NCBI GenBank assembly: GCA_963790065.1
Contig: CAWBNK010000006.1
Coordinates: forward strand, 992,001-1,056,000
Source of the DNA: Palsa-504 sp963790065
Lineage (GTDB): Bacteria; Actinomycetota; Actinomycetes; Streptosporangiales; Streptosporangiaceae
Direction of reading: 5' to 3'
DNA length: 64,000 bases
The notes below the pieces were generated by a model, which searched no databases, was not told the origin of the DNA, and saw nothing but the letters and a program-made list of their open reading frames with translations. Of the stretch, positions 32,016-41,589 are shown in pieces; the stretch's first letter is position 1; the number at the start of each line of letters is the position of its first letter. A program made the position numbers and the translations under genes.

Positions 32016-33830
32016 ATGTCTTCACCCATCGCTGCTGATTTGAGCGACCGCGCTGACTTCGCCAATTCCGATCGCGGCTTTATCGGCACGCTGGAGCCGA
32101 TGGTGATCAAGGCCGCGGATGGGCGCGTGATCTGGGACATGGATTCTTGGGGATTCCTCGACGGCGCCTGCCCGGACACCGTTAATCCCAGCCTGTGGCG
32201 GCAGGCACAGCTGACGGCCAAGCACGGCCTGTATGAGGTGACCGACGGGATCTACCAGGTCCGCGGCTTCGAGATGTCCAACATGACACTGGTGGAAAGC
32301 GACCACGGCGTCATCGTCATCGACCCGCTGATCTCCCAGGAGGTCGCAGCCGCGGCAATCGCCCTGTACCGGCGGCACCGGGGCGACCGCGCCGTCACGG
32401 CCGTCATCTATACCCACGCTCACCTGGATCACTTCGGAGGAGTCCTGGGTGTGGTCGACGCCGGCACCAAAGTCCAGATCCTCGCGCCCGAGCATTTCTT
32501 GGAGCATGCGGTGTCGGAGAACGTCTACGCCGGCACCGCGATGCTGCGCCGCAGCACCTACTACGCCGCTTTGGGCCTGCCGAAGAGCGCGACCGGCACA
32601 TTGGGGATCGGCCTGGGCGCGGGCGGGTCAACCGGCACACCGGGCCTGATCGCGCCGACCCTCGACATCACCCGCACCGGCCAGCACGAGGTCCTCGACG
32701 GGGTGCGCGTCGTCTTCCAGCTGACCCCGGCCACCGAGTGCCCGGCGGAGATGAACTTCTACTTCCCTGATAAGCGGGCCCTGTGCATGGCCGAGAACGC
32801 CACCCACAACATGCACAACCTGCTGACTCTGCGGGGCGCGCAGGTCCGTGACCCGCGGATCTGGTCGCGGTACCTGGCCGAGGCGATCGAGCTGTTCGCC
32901 GGGCAGTCGGACGTGGCGTTCGCCTCGCACCACTGGCCCGCCTGGGGCACCAGCGACATCGTCGCCTTCCTGACCCAGCAGCGGGACCTGTATGCCTACC
33001 TGCACGACCAGACGCTGCGGCTGATCAACCAGGGCTACATCCACAGCGAGATCGCCGAGATGATCGAGCTGCCGCCCGGCCTGGACCGGGCCTGGCACGC
33101 CCGCGGCTACTACGGATCAGCCAACCACAACGTCAAGGCGATCTACCAGCGTTACCTCGGCTGGTACGACGCCAACCCGGCCCACTTGTGGCAGCATCCC
33201 CCGCAGGCCGCCGGGACGCGGTACGTGCAGGCACTCGGCGGAACCGACCTGACGGTCGCCAAGGCGCGGGAGTTCTTTGAGCAGGGTGACCTGCGGTTTG
33301 CTGCCGAGCTGGCCAGCCACGTGGTGTTCGCCGACCCGGACAACGACGCTGCACGGGAACTGCTCGCCACCGTCTTGGAGCGGCTGGGCTACGGCGCGGA
33401 GAACGCGACCTGGCGCAACAGCTACCTCACCGGCGCGCACGAGCTGCGGACCGGCAAGGTCGAACACACCGAACTCAGCAGCGCCGGCCTAGCCCCGGCG
33501 CTGACCATCACCCAGCTGTTCGACTCGATCGCCATCCGCATCAACGGCCCGAAAGCGTGGGACGAGCACCTGACAATCGGCTGGCACTTCACCGACACCC
33601 ACGAGAACTACCGGATGGAACTCAGCAGCGGCGCCCTCATCCACTACCCCACCACCGGAAACCAGCCGGCCGACCTGACGGTGACGCTGACCAGGCCCCA
33701 GCTGCTGCAGCTCCTGGCCACCGCCAAGCTCGACGGCATCGACATATCCGGCGACCCCGCCGTCCTGGGACGGCTGATGTCTCTCATCGACAACCCCGAC
33801 CCCGACTTCGCCATAGTCACCCCTAGCTAG
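32016..33830 (+). CDS. Alkyl/aryl-sulfatase of the metallo-beta-lactamase superfamily (SdsA1-like)
   Basis: About 604 residues from an ATG with AGGGAGA upstream. The N-terminal part GLYEVTDGIYQVRGFEMSNM leads into the metallo-beta-lactamase fold with YTHAHLDHFGGVLGV (HxHxDH two-zinc site) and ENATHNMHNLLTLRGA. A helical dimerisation domain and a C-terminal SCP2-like domain (LFDSIAIRINGPKAWDEHLT; the GALIHYPTTG strand) follow, the standard three-domain order. The enzymes split alkyl sulfates such as dodecyl sulfate into alcohol and sulfate. No signal peptide is visible. Family members are often periplasmic or secreted in Gram-negatives, so location here is open. Confidence 0.93.
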   Translation: MSSPIAADLSDRADFANSDRGFIGTLEPMVIKAADGRVIWDMDSWGFLDGACPDTVNPSLWRQAQLTAKHGLYEVTDGIYQVRGFEMSNMTLVESDHGVIVIDPLISQEVAAAAIALYRRHRGDRAVTAVIYTHAHLDHFGGVLGVVDAGTKVQILAPEHFLEHAVSENVYAGTAMLRRSTYYAALGLPKSATGTLGIGLGAGGSTGTPGLIAPTLDITRTGQHEVLDGVRVVFQLTPATECPAEMNFYFPDKRALCMAENATHNMHNLLTLRGAQVRDPRIWSRYLAEAIELFAGQSDVAFASHHWPAWGTSDIVAFLTQQRDLYAYLHDQTLRLINQGYIHSEIAEMIELPPGLDRAWHARGYYGSANHNVKAIYQRYLGWYDANPAHLWQHPPQAAGTRYVQALGGTDLTVAKAREFFEQGDLRFAAELASHVVFADPDNDAARELLATVLERLGYGAENATWRNSYLTGAHELRTGKVEHTELSSAGLAPALTITQLFDSIAIRINGPKAWDEHLTIGWHFTDTHENYRMELSSGALIHYPTTGNQPADLTVTLTRPQLLQLLATAKLDGIDISGDPAVLGRLMSLIDNPDPDFAIVTPS

Positions 33831-33923
33831 CACCTGACCTGCCTGAATTGCTGGCGGTGAGCAAGAATCCGGCCTTGCGGCGCCTTGCGGTCGAGCGCGT
33901 AGCTTCCGGGCCAGTACCGCGAG

Positions 33924-35234
33924 TTATCCGGGCACACACTCAGCGTCATCCGGGCCGGTGGCTGCTGGCCCGCGGGCGCCAGGGCGCGGCGCCAGGCTGT
34001 AGTAGTTCTCGTAGACGTGCTTGGCCTGGTCGCGGGCGGACTCCCAGTCCCAGGTACGCGGGAGGAACCGCCGGGGGCTGAGCGACCGGACGTAGGGGGA
34101 CGGGTCTGGCTGAAGGCTTTCCAGGACGTGCTGGGCGAGGCCCGCTGAGCCGGAGACACCGTGGGCGTTGCAGGCCCCGGCCATCACGAAGCCGCGCAGC
34201 CCGGGGACCGGCCCGACGATGAAGCGCCCGTCCGGAGAGAACGCCGGGAAGCCGCGGAAGACCGTCCGCACCTCGGCCTGGGTGACCGCGGGCGCGAGGC
34301 TGGCGAAGTCGGCGGCGAACCCGGAGAGCACGTCCCAGTCTGGCGACACGGCCAGCTCCTGCCCGATGGCCACCTGGCGCGGGTCCAGGCTCAGCCCGTC
34401 CGGTTCCCAGCCGCCGCACAGAATCCCAGTCCCTTCAGCCCTGACGTAAAGACGCAGGTCCGGGATGCGCAGCACCGGCAAGCTGCCGTGCCAGCCTGGG
34501 ACCGCCCCGGTGACGAAGTACTCGTGGCGCACCGGCACGACCGGGAGATCCTGTCCAGCCAGCCGGGCCACGGCGCCCGCCCACGGCCCGGCCGCGTTGA
34601 TCACCATGTCGGTCGCGACCGCGCGCCGGTCGGTACGGATGCCGGTAACCGCGCCGCGGGCGACGCTGAGCCCGGTAACGGTGGTGTGCGTCGCGAACGT
34701 CACGCCGCGATCATGTGCGGCACGCGTGTAGGCCGTCACCAGGCTGTTGGGCTGCAAATATCCGTCAGTAGGGCACCACAGCGCCGCCATGGCCGCGACA
34801 GTGTCCAGCATGGGGCACAGCTCGGCCAGCCGGGCCGGGCTCAGGAACTCGACCTCAAGGCCGGCCGACCGCGCGGTAGCGGCCAGCATCTGGAATTCCG
34901 CGACCCGCTCCGCCCCGGTCGCGATGCGCACGCTGCCGGTCTGGCGCCAGTCCGCCGGATAGCCGGTCTCCCGCTCGATCCGCGAGTACATGGCCACCGA
35001 AGACATCGCGAGCAGGCACCGCTCCCTGGTAGCGCGGACCTGCCCGACCAGGCCGGCGGCCTGCCCAGAGGTCGCGCCTGCGAGCTCGCCCTGCTCCACG
35101 ACCTGGATGTCCCGGTATCCCGCGCCCGCCAGGACATAGGCCACGGCGCACCCGATGGCCCCGCCACCAACGATCGTGACCTCAGCGTCCCTGACCTCGG
35201 CCACCGAAACCTCCCGCGTCAGCTTCCCGGTCAT
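33924..35234 (-). CDS. DAO-family FAD oxidoreductase (sarcosine oxidase / glycine oxidase-like)
   Basis: 436 residues. VTIVGGGAIGCAVAYVLAG is the FAD-binding motif, ELAGATSGQAAGLVGQVRA the next conserved loop, and TDGYLQPNSLVTAYTRAAHD the substrate-side helix. The end GFVMAGACNAHGVSGSAGLA is the C-terminal FAD-binding segment. The family oxidises secondary or primary amines of amino acids such as sarcosine, dimethylglycine or glycine. A C-terminal 40-residue tail is unlike the core. Convergent with the alkylsulfatase gene; no other sarcosine-catabolism genes are near. Confidence 0.88.
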   Translation of the reverse strand: MTGKLTREVSVAEVRDAEVTIVGGGAIGCAVAYVLAGAGYRDIQVVEQGELAGATSGQAAGLVGQVRATRERCLLAMSSVAMYSRIERETGYPADWRQTGSVRIATGAERVAEFQMLAATARSAGLEVEFLSPARLAELCPMLDTVAAMAALWCPTDGYLQPNSLVTAYTRAAHDRGVTFATHTTVTGLSVARGAVTGIRTDRRAVATDMVINAAGPWAGAVARLAGQDLPVVPVRHEYFVTGAVPGWHGSLPVLRIPDLRLYVRAEGTGILCGGWEPDGLSLDPRQVAIGQELAVSPDWDVLSGFAADFASLAPAVTQAEVRTVFRGFPAFSPDGRFIVGPVPGLRGFVMAGACNAHGVSGSAGLAQHVLESLQPDPSPYVRSLSPRRFLPRTWDWESARDQAKHVYENYYSLAPRPGARGPAATGPDDAECVPG

Positions 35235-35689
35235 CGACCACGTACATCGATAATGGCAAACCAGCGCAGGTCCGGCAGAACCCGGCTGTGACTGAGAACC
35301 GCCGGGACGCGATGGAGGGCTTGATCCTAGATCAAGCTCCCTGCCGATTTAGCGCGGCTCGGAGTTGACTCGACCAGATCCGCAGCATCCGCAACCTGAG
35401 CATTCGCATCGATCCAGATGCCTGGCCGCAGCCAAAGGCAGCATGCCAGCAGGCAGCCTGCCGACGAATGCGGCGGCTCCTTGCGCAGCGGACCTCGATA
35501 CGTGCGGCCACGTTCGCCTCCGGCGTCAAGGGACGATGATCGCGGCGCTGCCGGTCGAGGTCCTCCCGTTCAAGGACGTCCCGCCCTCCTGGGCCCGATG
35601 ACGCCGCAGGAGATCGCGGCGGTCTTCCGCGCCTTCGCGCCCCTGATCAGCTGGACGCGGTCGCGGTTTCGAGTGCCCGGCCAGCGCGA
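35235..35689. other. Intergenic region with unassigned short frames
   Basis: 455 bases. One plus-strand frame ends DDRGAAG-like, another reads MIAALPVEVLPFKDVPPSWA and stops at 35601, and the next starts MTPQEIAAVFRAFAPLISWT. These look like pieces of a lost gene, but I cannot name it. Confidence 0.35.
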
Positions 35690-36328
35690 TCAGCTGATGA
35701 GCAGGCGCTGTACCGAGGTGGGCAGTGGTACGCCATCGCGCAGATCCGGCGCGGCCAGCGGTTGATCATAGCGTTGCACCACGGGCAGCACGCCGGCCCA
35801 GGCCGGGCCGGCTACGTCGCCGGGCGGGTCGTCGGGCCACCCCTCCGACACCTTCAGCGACCACTCCGCGATAGGCATCGCCAGGACAAGCACGGCGGCC
35901 AGTTCCTTTGGCGTCGAGGCCCGGACCTCGGCGCTGCGCCCGGGGATGAGTGCGTCGGTGATGACCTCCAGGGCGCGGCGCTTGGCGTCCGGCTCAGTGA
36001 TCATCTGGCACTGCCCGAACAGCACCGCGCTGCGATAGCGCATCGACGACTCGAACGCCGAGCGCGCCACCACCAGGGCGTCGAAGGCCGTGACGGCCAG
36101 GCAGGTCGGCGCTCCGGCCGCCAGGCGCCGCAGCCAGCGCGAGCCGGTCGAGCCGTGCGCGAGCACGCGGTCGCCGTCGCGCACGACGGCAGTGGGCAGC
36201 ACCACCGGGTGGGCGTCGTCGGCGACGATCGCGAAGTGCCCGATGTGGACGGTATCGAGCAAACGGTCCAGCGTGGCCCGGTCGCCGCTGGCCTTACGGG
36301 ACAGCCGAGTGATCGATGTCCTGCTCAC
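35690..36328 (-). CDS. Pyridoxamine 5'-phosphate oxidase-family flavin-binding protein
   Basis: About 212 residues from GTG 36328 (VSRTSITRLSRKASGDRATL). HIGHFAIVADDAHPVVLPTA is the first split-barrel strand, VLAHGSTGSRWLRRLAAGAP a flavin-phosphate contact region, and SSMRYRSAVLFGQCQMIT a further strand. This is the group of small FMN- or F420-binding split barrels, distinct from the true PdxH. It may be a reductase or a resistance-type protein; no substrate is indicated. An ATG at 36364 is an alternative. Confidence 0.85.
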   Translation of the reverse strand: MSRTSITRLSRKASGDRATLDRLLDTVHIGHFAIVADDAHPVVLPTAVVRDGDRVLAHGSTGSRWLRRLAAGAPTCLAVTAFDALVVARSAFESSMRYRSAVLFGQCQMITEPDAKRRALEVITDALIPGRSAEVRASTPKELAAVLVLAMPIAEWSLKVSEGWPDDPPGDVAGPAWAGVLPVVQRYDQPLAAPDLRDGVPLPTSVQRLLIS

Positions 36329-36728
36329 CGGGCGAGTATGCCCAAGGGCAGACCCTTTGAACAAGCGAGCGCCCCCGATCCACTCGGCTCGGCGCCGACG
36401 GCGAGTCCGATGTCCGTCCTATGAGCCGAACTCCCGAATGAGGACCCCTGGTGCGTTGACACATCCCAAGGCGGCACGGGACCAGGTGCCGTTTACCCCG
36501 CCTGGTGATCGTGTCGCAGACGAGTACGTCATGCCGTACGTGCACGCACGCCACAGTCCCGTGGTCATGTGGGCTTGGCGGGCTGGGGCGAAGTCCGGTT
36601 AGTGCTTGGAGTATGAGCCGGGGACGGCTTACCCACCAGGCCGCGTGTACACATTGCACCCTCCTGAACGGTCATGGGCCTGGAGCCGGATTACACGGTT
36701 ATGGCGCAAGCTGGGATCTCGTCGTGGG
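36329..36728. other. Intergenic region
   Basis: 400 bases between the split-barrel gene and the nitroreductase-like gene. A 54-codon plus-strand frame starts at 36438 (MRTPGALTHPKAARDQVPFT) and stops at 36602, but it has no recognisable feature. I see nothing else. Confidence 0.35.
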
Positions 36729-37184
36729 TCAGTCCTGGCGGGTCAGCATGAAGACCGGAAACTGCCGGGTGCTCGTGGCCTGGGTTGCGCCGAGGTCGGG
36801 GGACCCAGCGACGGGCTTGGGCCACTCCGCGACCAGCTTCGGCCATAGCTCGGCACGGGCGGTATCGCCTAGTTCCTCCGCTAGGACCGTGAACGTCTGG
36901 GTACCGACCTCGACAGTGATCTCGGGGTTGGCCTTGAGGTTGTAGTACCAGTTCGGGTGGGTGGGCGATCCGCCGTTGGCGGCCCAGATCGCGAACCGGC
37001 CCTCTGCCTGGGGGGAGCAGGCCACCGGGGTGACCCGCTCGGTCCCGGACTTGGCGCCGATGTGGTGGATGAGGATCAGCGTGGTGCCCGTCCACATCCC
37101 GCCGATGCGTCCGCCGTTCGCCCGGAACTCCGTGATGATCTTGGTGTTGTAGTCGCTGGCTTCGTCTGCAGCCGAGTCCGTCAT
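36729..37184 (-). CDS. Deazaflavin (F420)-dependent nitroreductase family protein
   Basis: 151 residues. TTLILIHHIGAKSGTERVTP and a FAIWAANGGSPTHPNWYYNL segment are the two signature blocks of the DDN split-barrel family, which uses F420H2 in mycobacteria and relatives. ITVEVGTQTFTVLAEEL and a WPKLVAEWP helix follow. Natural substrates are mostly unknown (quinones, nitroaromatics). A good AGGAG site precedes the ATG. A second, more distant member lies at 47369. Confidence 0.92.
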   Translation of the reverse strand: MTDSAADEASDYNTKIITEFRANGGRIGGMWTGTTLILIHHIGAKSGTERVTPVACSPQAEGRFAIWAANGGSPTHPNWYYNLKANPEITVEVGTQTFTVLAEELGDTARAELWPKLVAEWPKPVAGSPDLGATQATSTRQFPVFMLTRQD

Positions 37185-37202
37185 GATCTCCTCCGGCAGG
37201 TG

Positions 37203-37912
37203 TCACTGGTTGTGGTATTCGTCGTGGCGGCGCAGCCAGCTCATGGGCTGATCGCCTTCGTTGCGGCCCTTGGGCGCGCGGTCAAGGATGGCGTAGTAGC
37301 CCATCAGGAACTGCGTGCCGCGGGCGTAGCTGGATTAGCAGTGGTAGACGGTGCCGCTCTGGTACGCGAAGGCGCTGACGCCGTGTCCCTCGGAGAAATA
37401 GCCCTCGAGGTCGGTCCTGGTCGCGCTCGCGTTTCGCGCCGTGACGAGCGGCAGGTTTCCACGGACGGCCGGTCTTGCGGCAGCTTCAGAAGCGCGCGCT
37501 CGTTCGCTTCGGGCCGCGGCGCGGCTGGGTCGCACGTCGTCCCCTCCGCGGCCGATATGCCGGAGTCGACGTTGAAGTCAGTGTCGTGGCTGGAGGCCCA
37601 GGTGAAGCTCCAGCCCATGCGCTCGCGGTAGGCGAGCAGCTTGTCCAGCGGCGCACGCGACACGCAGATCATCGTCACGTCGCGAGCCTGCAGGTGGGCC
37701 AGCACGCCGTTGAAGCTGTCGGCGGTCGATGAGCAGGCCGGACATCCAGCCATATAGCCGGGGCCGAACATGAAGTGGTAGACCACCAGCTGTGAGCGGC
37801 CGTCAAACAGCTCCGCCAGCGTCCTGGCCCCGCCTTCGGTCTGCTGCGTGTACTGCTTCTGGACCGGCACCCACGGAAGCTCCCGGCGCTGCCGGGCGAG
37901 CTCATCGCCCAT
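37203..37912 (-). pseudogene. DUF899 (thioredoxin-fold) protein, frameshifted and with a nonsense codon
   Basis: From MGDELARQRRELPWVPVQKQ the frame runs through RTLAELFDGRSQLVVYHFMF, GPGYMAGCPACSSTADSFNG and SFTWASSHDTDFNVDSGISA. Near 37530 it must shift one frame to continue as YFSEGHGVSAFAYQSGTVYHC. A TAA follows at 37334-37336, after which SSYARGTQFLMGYYAILDRA and a MSWLRRHDEYHNQ ending would complete the protein at 37203. So there is one indel and one stop. The first 30 or so residues normal for the family are missing at the junction with the SRPBCC fragment. Confidence 0.88.
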
Positions 37913-38147
37913 CCCCGCGGGGATGGTTCCAGCGGAATGAGAAGCGGGCCGGCGGATCGACCGTCTCCACGACAACCGGGCCGCCCTGGTCCCCGAACTG
38001 CATGTAACCGTGAGCGCCGGGTTCGACCACGAGATCCACCCGCTCGGCGAACCACAGGCTCACCTGATCAGGCTCGGTGATCGTGCGCCACACCACCTCC
38101 GGCGGCGCCTCGATCAGGGCCTCCCGCTCAATCACCAGACCTGGCAT
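37902..38147 (-). pseudogene. Truncated SRPBCC/AHSA1-domain protein
   Basis: 81 residues from MPGLVIEREALIEAPPEVVW, then RTITEPDQVSLWFAERVDLV and RFSFRWNHPRG, where homology stops. This is the first half of an AHSA1-type SRPBCC protein (normally about 150 residues). The sequence then runs directly into the beginning of the DUF899 remnant. One deletion has removed the 3' half of this gene and the 5' end of the next. A complete paralogue-like SRPBCC gene lies at 38926. Confidence 0.75.
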
Positions 38148-38486
38148 CAGTATCCGATCCCTTCCTGAGCACGCCGCATCCATCGCCGGCCGCCGGGCCA
38201 GGACGCGGCGGCGCGTGCCGGTCATCGCCCGATCCCGCCCTGTATCTGCAACCGACGGTAGCATGTCGGGTATGGACATGCAACCAGTGATTGCAAGTTG
38301 TCTGTCCGCGGCCGGATCCACCAAGTAAGCGACACAGAACTCCCAGTTCAGTGAACCCGAACCCGGGGCTGGAACGACCGAGACCGTCGTTCAGAACGGT
38401 GGTTCGCGTTTGCCTTGAGATGGGTACTTCACCGACAAGTACGCATCGGATCGTCGGCAAGGGGAGTTCTGTCTGCGGCCGTGACC

Positions 38487-38575
38487 GGGTGACGGCCTTG
38501 GTAATCCCGGCGCGGCGGGCGATCTTGCGGACGATCCGCCTAGCGCCGTGCCGGTCCAGCCGCCGCCCATCCGCA
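38487..38575 (-). pseudogene. Tyrosine integrase fragment, short copy
   Basis: The minus strand encodes ADGRRLDRHGARRIVRKIAR and RAGITKAVT, nearly identical in DNA to part of the longer integrase remnant at 39750-40170. Homology is lost on both sides within a few bases, except for a weak second match (38400-38430 with 39600-39630). It is an isolated 90-base piece of a tyrosine recombinase gene. Confidence 0.65.
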
Positions 38576-38925
38576 CACGCGCCGCAAAGAAGTGCTCGAC
38601 TTCCCGCTCTTGCAGGTCGAAGCCCGTGGCTTCGAAGAGGGCCTCAGCGTAGCGTCCGCCTGATCGACGGCGTTGGGCGTCCGACTCCTTGCGCTCGGGC
38701 GGCCGGCGGCGTTCGGGGGCGAGGCCGCGTCATGTGCTCATCGACCCGGTCGTCGCTGCGGGGCGGGCTGTCGACCGTCGTCGTGAGCATCGGGGAGGCC
38801 GGCTGCAGGAACCGGCCATCGGGCCTGGCGATCGCCCCATTCGCATCCTTACCTCGCGGCATGTGTCTAACCGAACTCGGGTACGTGCATGACCGGATCC
38901 CGCTACCGCACCGGAGGTTACCGCT
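38576..38925. other. Intergenic region
   Basis: 350 bases. On the minus strand a short frame reads LFEATGFDLQEREVEHFFAA, perhaps the last bit of a lost gene. I see no intact gene. The promoter of the SRPBCC gene should lie at the right end. Confidence 0.35.
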
Positions 38926-39444
38926 ATGGACGCCATGGTTGAGCAGACCGCTTTCGTCTACACGACCTACATCAAGGAGACTCCCGAGCGCGTGTGGCAG
39001 AGCCTCACCGACCCGGCATTGATGAAGCGCTACTGGCGGCACCAGACGGCTGGTCCGAAGACATTCCATTCCGACTGGAAGAAGGGTTCCACCTACGAGA
39101 TGGCGCACGACGAAGCCGGACTGGTCGTGACTGGTCCCGAGCAGGTGATCCTCGACTCCGATCCGCCCCGCCGGCTGGCCTACACCTGGCACACGATCAC
39201 CCCTGAGTGGGCCGCGGCGGTCGGCATGGACGAGGCGACCGCAGCGACCTGGCGTGCCGAAGACCGCTCCAAGGTCGCCTTCGACATCGAGGACGTCGGC
39301 CACGGTGCCGTCAAGCTCACCGTCACCCACGACGGCTTCGCGCCGGGCAGCGCCGTGCTGCCAGCGATCTCCGAAGGGTGGCCCGCCGTCCTGGCCAGCC
39401 TGAAGACCCTGCTGGAGACGGGGTCGTCCTTGCGCACTTCGTGA
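38926..39444 (+). CDS. SRPBCC (AHSA1-type) domain protein
   Basis: 172 residues starting after CGGAGG. AFVYTTYIKETPERVWQSLT is the first strand and helix, LMKRYWRHQTAGPKTFHSDW the next loop, LVVTGPEQVILDSDPPRRLA the central sheet, and AVLPAISEGWPAVLASLKTL the long C-terminal helix over the cavity. The fold binds hydrophobic ligands, and AHSA1-type members often follow an ArsR regulator. None is adjacent here. Function unknown. Confidence 0.83.
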   Translation: MDAMVEQTAFVYTTYIKETPERVWQSLTDPALMKRYWRHQTAGPKTFHSDWKKGSTYEMAHDEAGLVVTGPEQVILDSDPPRRLAYTWHTITPEWAAAVGMDEATAATWRAEDRSKVAFDIEDVGHGAVKLTVTHDGFAPGSAVLPAISEGWPAVLASLKTLLETGSSLRTS

Positions 39445-39749
39445 AGCGGCCGCCGCGCCGGCAGGCCTGCCGCCGTACTCCCCGCGCCGCGACGCCGCCT
39501 GCGAGCACCTCTTCGGGCAACACAGTCCCGCCAATCGTCACACCACCGAACTCCCCATCTGGGCGGTAGGGAACACGGCAGCCTGGCGTACCGATGTGCT
39601 GAATAGCGGCGGTTCGCGCTCACCTTCAGATCGCGGTCCGTGACCGCCGCGCGGCCATCGGCTTCGGCTGCCGGAATCGGACAGTGGCCAGCTCCGCCTG
39701 GCCGCCATCGCCGCCAGGCGGAGCTGCCAGTTGGTGCCGACTACCGGGG
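39445..39749. other. Intergenic region
   Basis: 305 bases between the SRPBCC stop and the integrase remnant. 39600-39630 (CGGCGGTTCGCG and following) resembles 38398-38425. No gene seen. Confidence 0.35.
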
Positions 39750-40170
39750 CGCCACCCGCGATATACGCGGCGACGATATACATGGCGTGCCGGTCCAGGC
39801 TGCCCCGGGCCCGGTCGTACCGCATCGCTGTTCTCGGATCAGCGTGCGATGCGGCCTGTTGGACGTCGCGCAGCGGGACCCCGCATCGAGCGCGGCCGTG
39901 ATGAATGCATGTCTTAGCGTGTGCGGGGTGACGGCCTTGGCGATCCCGGCTCGGCGCGGGGCCTTGCGGACGGTCCAGCCGGCGCCGTGCCGGTCCAGCC
40001 GCCGCCCGTCCGCAGCCAGGAACACCGGCCCGCTTGTGCGCTCGGCGATGGCCAGGTCGGTCGCCCAGGCCGTGCGCGGCGCCAGCGGGATGGTGACGAC
40101 CTTGCCGCCCTTGCGGGTGACGGTCAGCAGCTGGAACCTGCGGCGCGCTGGTTTCGGCGGCGGCAGCACG
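39750..40170 (-). pseudogene. Tyrosine site-specific integrase, truncated and frameshifted
   Basis: Reading right to left, the remnant begins near RRRFQLLTVTRKGGKVVTIP. It continues PRTAWATDLAIAERTSGPVF, LAADGRRLDRHGAGWTVRKA and the catalytic box VTPHTLRHAFITAAL. A frameshift follows, after which the other frame gives VPLRDVQQAASHADPRTAMR and YDRARGSLDRHAMYIVAAYI with the nucleophile Tyr. HxLRH and the H/Y pair are intact but separated by the shift. The N-terminal arm- and core-binding half is absent. No att sites could be placed. Confidence 0.82.
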
Positions 40171-40343
40171 CACGAGGACTGGCTGATCCACGACCGGGCC
40201 CGCTTCCGCGACCGGCCACTGCCGATCTGACCGCCCTGCGCGCTGCGGCCCAGAGTCCAGGCGGCGCTCGGCGAGGTCAGGCGTCGCCGATCCCGTTCTC
40301 GCTAATCTCGGCGGGAGCCCAGAACGGCCATAGGTTGGAACCC

Positions 40344-40779
40344 GTGAGCGACGTACTTAAACGAGCTCTACCTGCCTTTCTCTGAAGAGCAGCTGCGTGA
40401 GCATTTCACACCGGTAGGGACTGACAAGACCAGTGCTGACAGGCACCTGGACTACTACCGCAAGAGTGTGCAGGCGTACCGGGACTGGGTCACGAATCCG
40501 CCTGCAGGCTCCCCGGCGCAGCAGGCTCAGGCGAAAGGGCGCGCCCTGCAGATGCATAAGGATGAGCGCTTCTGGATCGTCACCGCGTTGATGAGCATCT
40601 TCCATTCCCGGCAACGCCTGCCGCTCGTGGCGGCCCTGCTGAGGCGGTGCCTGGGTGATATCCCGCATATGGACGGACTGAGCAGCTGGGAACAGGCCCT
40701 CGCGCCGGGGCAGGAACTATGCCTGTTCTTCGAGGTGAGCCTGCCGACACCGCCGGAGTACCGGCAAGAACTCGCCTAG
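40344..40779 (+). pseudogene. Hypothetical protein with a one-base insertion near the start
   Basis: GTG 40344 begins MSDVLK and the frame then fails. If one A of the AAA at 40359-40361 is removed it continues ELYLPFSEEQLREHFTPVGT, DKTSADRHLDYYRKSVQAYR, LQMHKDERFWIVTALMSIFH and CLFFEVSLPTPPEYRQELA to the stop. The span is 436 bases, one more than a multiple of three. In the downstream frame the first canonical start is GTG 40468, which would drop 42 residues. It looks like a functional gene damaged by one indel, or a sequencing error. Family not recognised. Confidence 0.65.
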
Positions 40780-40931
40780 CATCTCGAAGAGCGGGTCTAG
40801 TCCGCCCGGCTTGACCGGGCAAGCCTCCGGAGCTCCACCAGCCTCTGGCTCGGCGCACGGTTAATTCAGGAGCGCCCGCGCCCGGACACCTGCTGTTCCG
40901 GCCATCGATGTGCCCTTGGGAGAATGTCCGC

Positions 40932-41309
40932 GTGGACGGACTGGCGTGTCCCTGCGGCCTCGGAGACGACTATGAGTCCTGCTGCAGGCGACTCCACGCA
41001 GGCGCGCAGGCGCCGACCGCCGAGTCGCTGATGCGCTCCCGCTACAGCGCATTCGCCGTCGGGAACACCGGCTACCTCTTGCGCACCTGGCACCCGTCAG
41101 GCCGCCCGCCGAACCTCAGCTTGGACCCGGCCCTGCGGTGGATTCGCCTGGCCGTCCTGGAAACGCGCGGCGGCGGCCTCTTCGACGCCACCGGCACAGT
41201 GCGGTTCCGTGCCACGTACGTCCGGCAGGGCAAGCGTGGCGTCCTCGCCGAGACGAGCAAGTTCGTCCGGCAAGACAAACACTGGACCTACCTCGGTCCC
41301 ATCGGCTGA
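40932..41309 (+). CDS. YchJ-family (UPF0225) protein with SEC-C zinc motif
   Basis: About 125 residues from GTG 40932 with GGGAGA upstream. It starts MDGLACPCGLGDDYESCCRR, the CxC...CC SEC-C metal-binding motif. The YchJ middle domain follows (TAESLMRSRYSAFAVGNTGY; LLRTWHPSGRPP) and the NTF2-like second half closes it (VRFRATYVRQGKRGVLAETS; KFVRQDKHWTYL). Only one of the usual two SEC-C motifs is present, as in many actinomycete members. Function unknown. Confidence 0.9.
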   Translation: MDGLACPCGLGDDYESCCRRLHAGAQAPTAESLMRSRYSAFAVGNTGYLLRTWHPSGRPPNLSLDPALRWIRLAVLETRGGGLFDATGTVRFRATYVRQGKRGVLAETSKFVRQDKHWTYLGPIG

Positions 41310-41589
41310 ACGGCGTGCCTTCCTCACCGCGCCATCACCTTGCAGGGAGCCATGTCAGACCACCCAGAAAACCACTCCAGAACGCCGATCATCTTCCTGG
41401 GCCGCAGTCGGGCTCTCGGCGTGCTCGCCGGTGCATATCAGCCCTTATGCACGCCGGATAACGGGTCGCCTGCGAGGATTGGACCTATGCCCGCCGGGAT
41501 ACTGCCGTCGGCCCCGATGTTCTTGGCCGGTTCGCCGGGTGGCTGGTCCGCCTGCTGGACCGGCGAAGCGCCCAGGCCGGTGCCGACCG

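Noticed and set aside
35690..36328. Pyridoxine phosphate oxidase PdxH proper
   Set aside because: The protein lacks the PdxH C-terminal motif and has the small-split-barrel pattern, so only family level is given.
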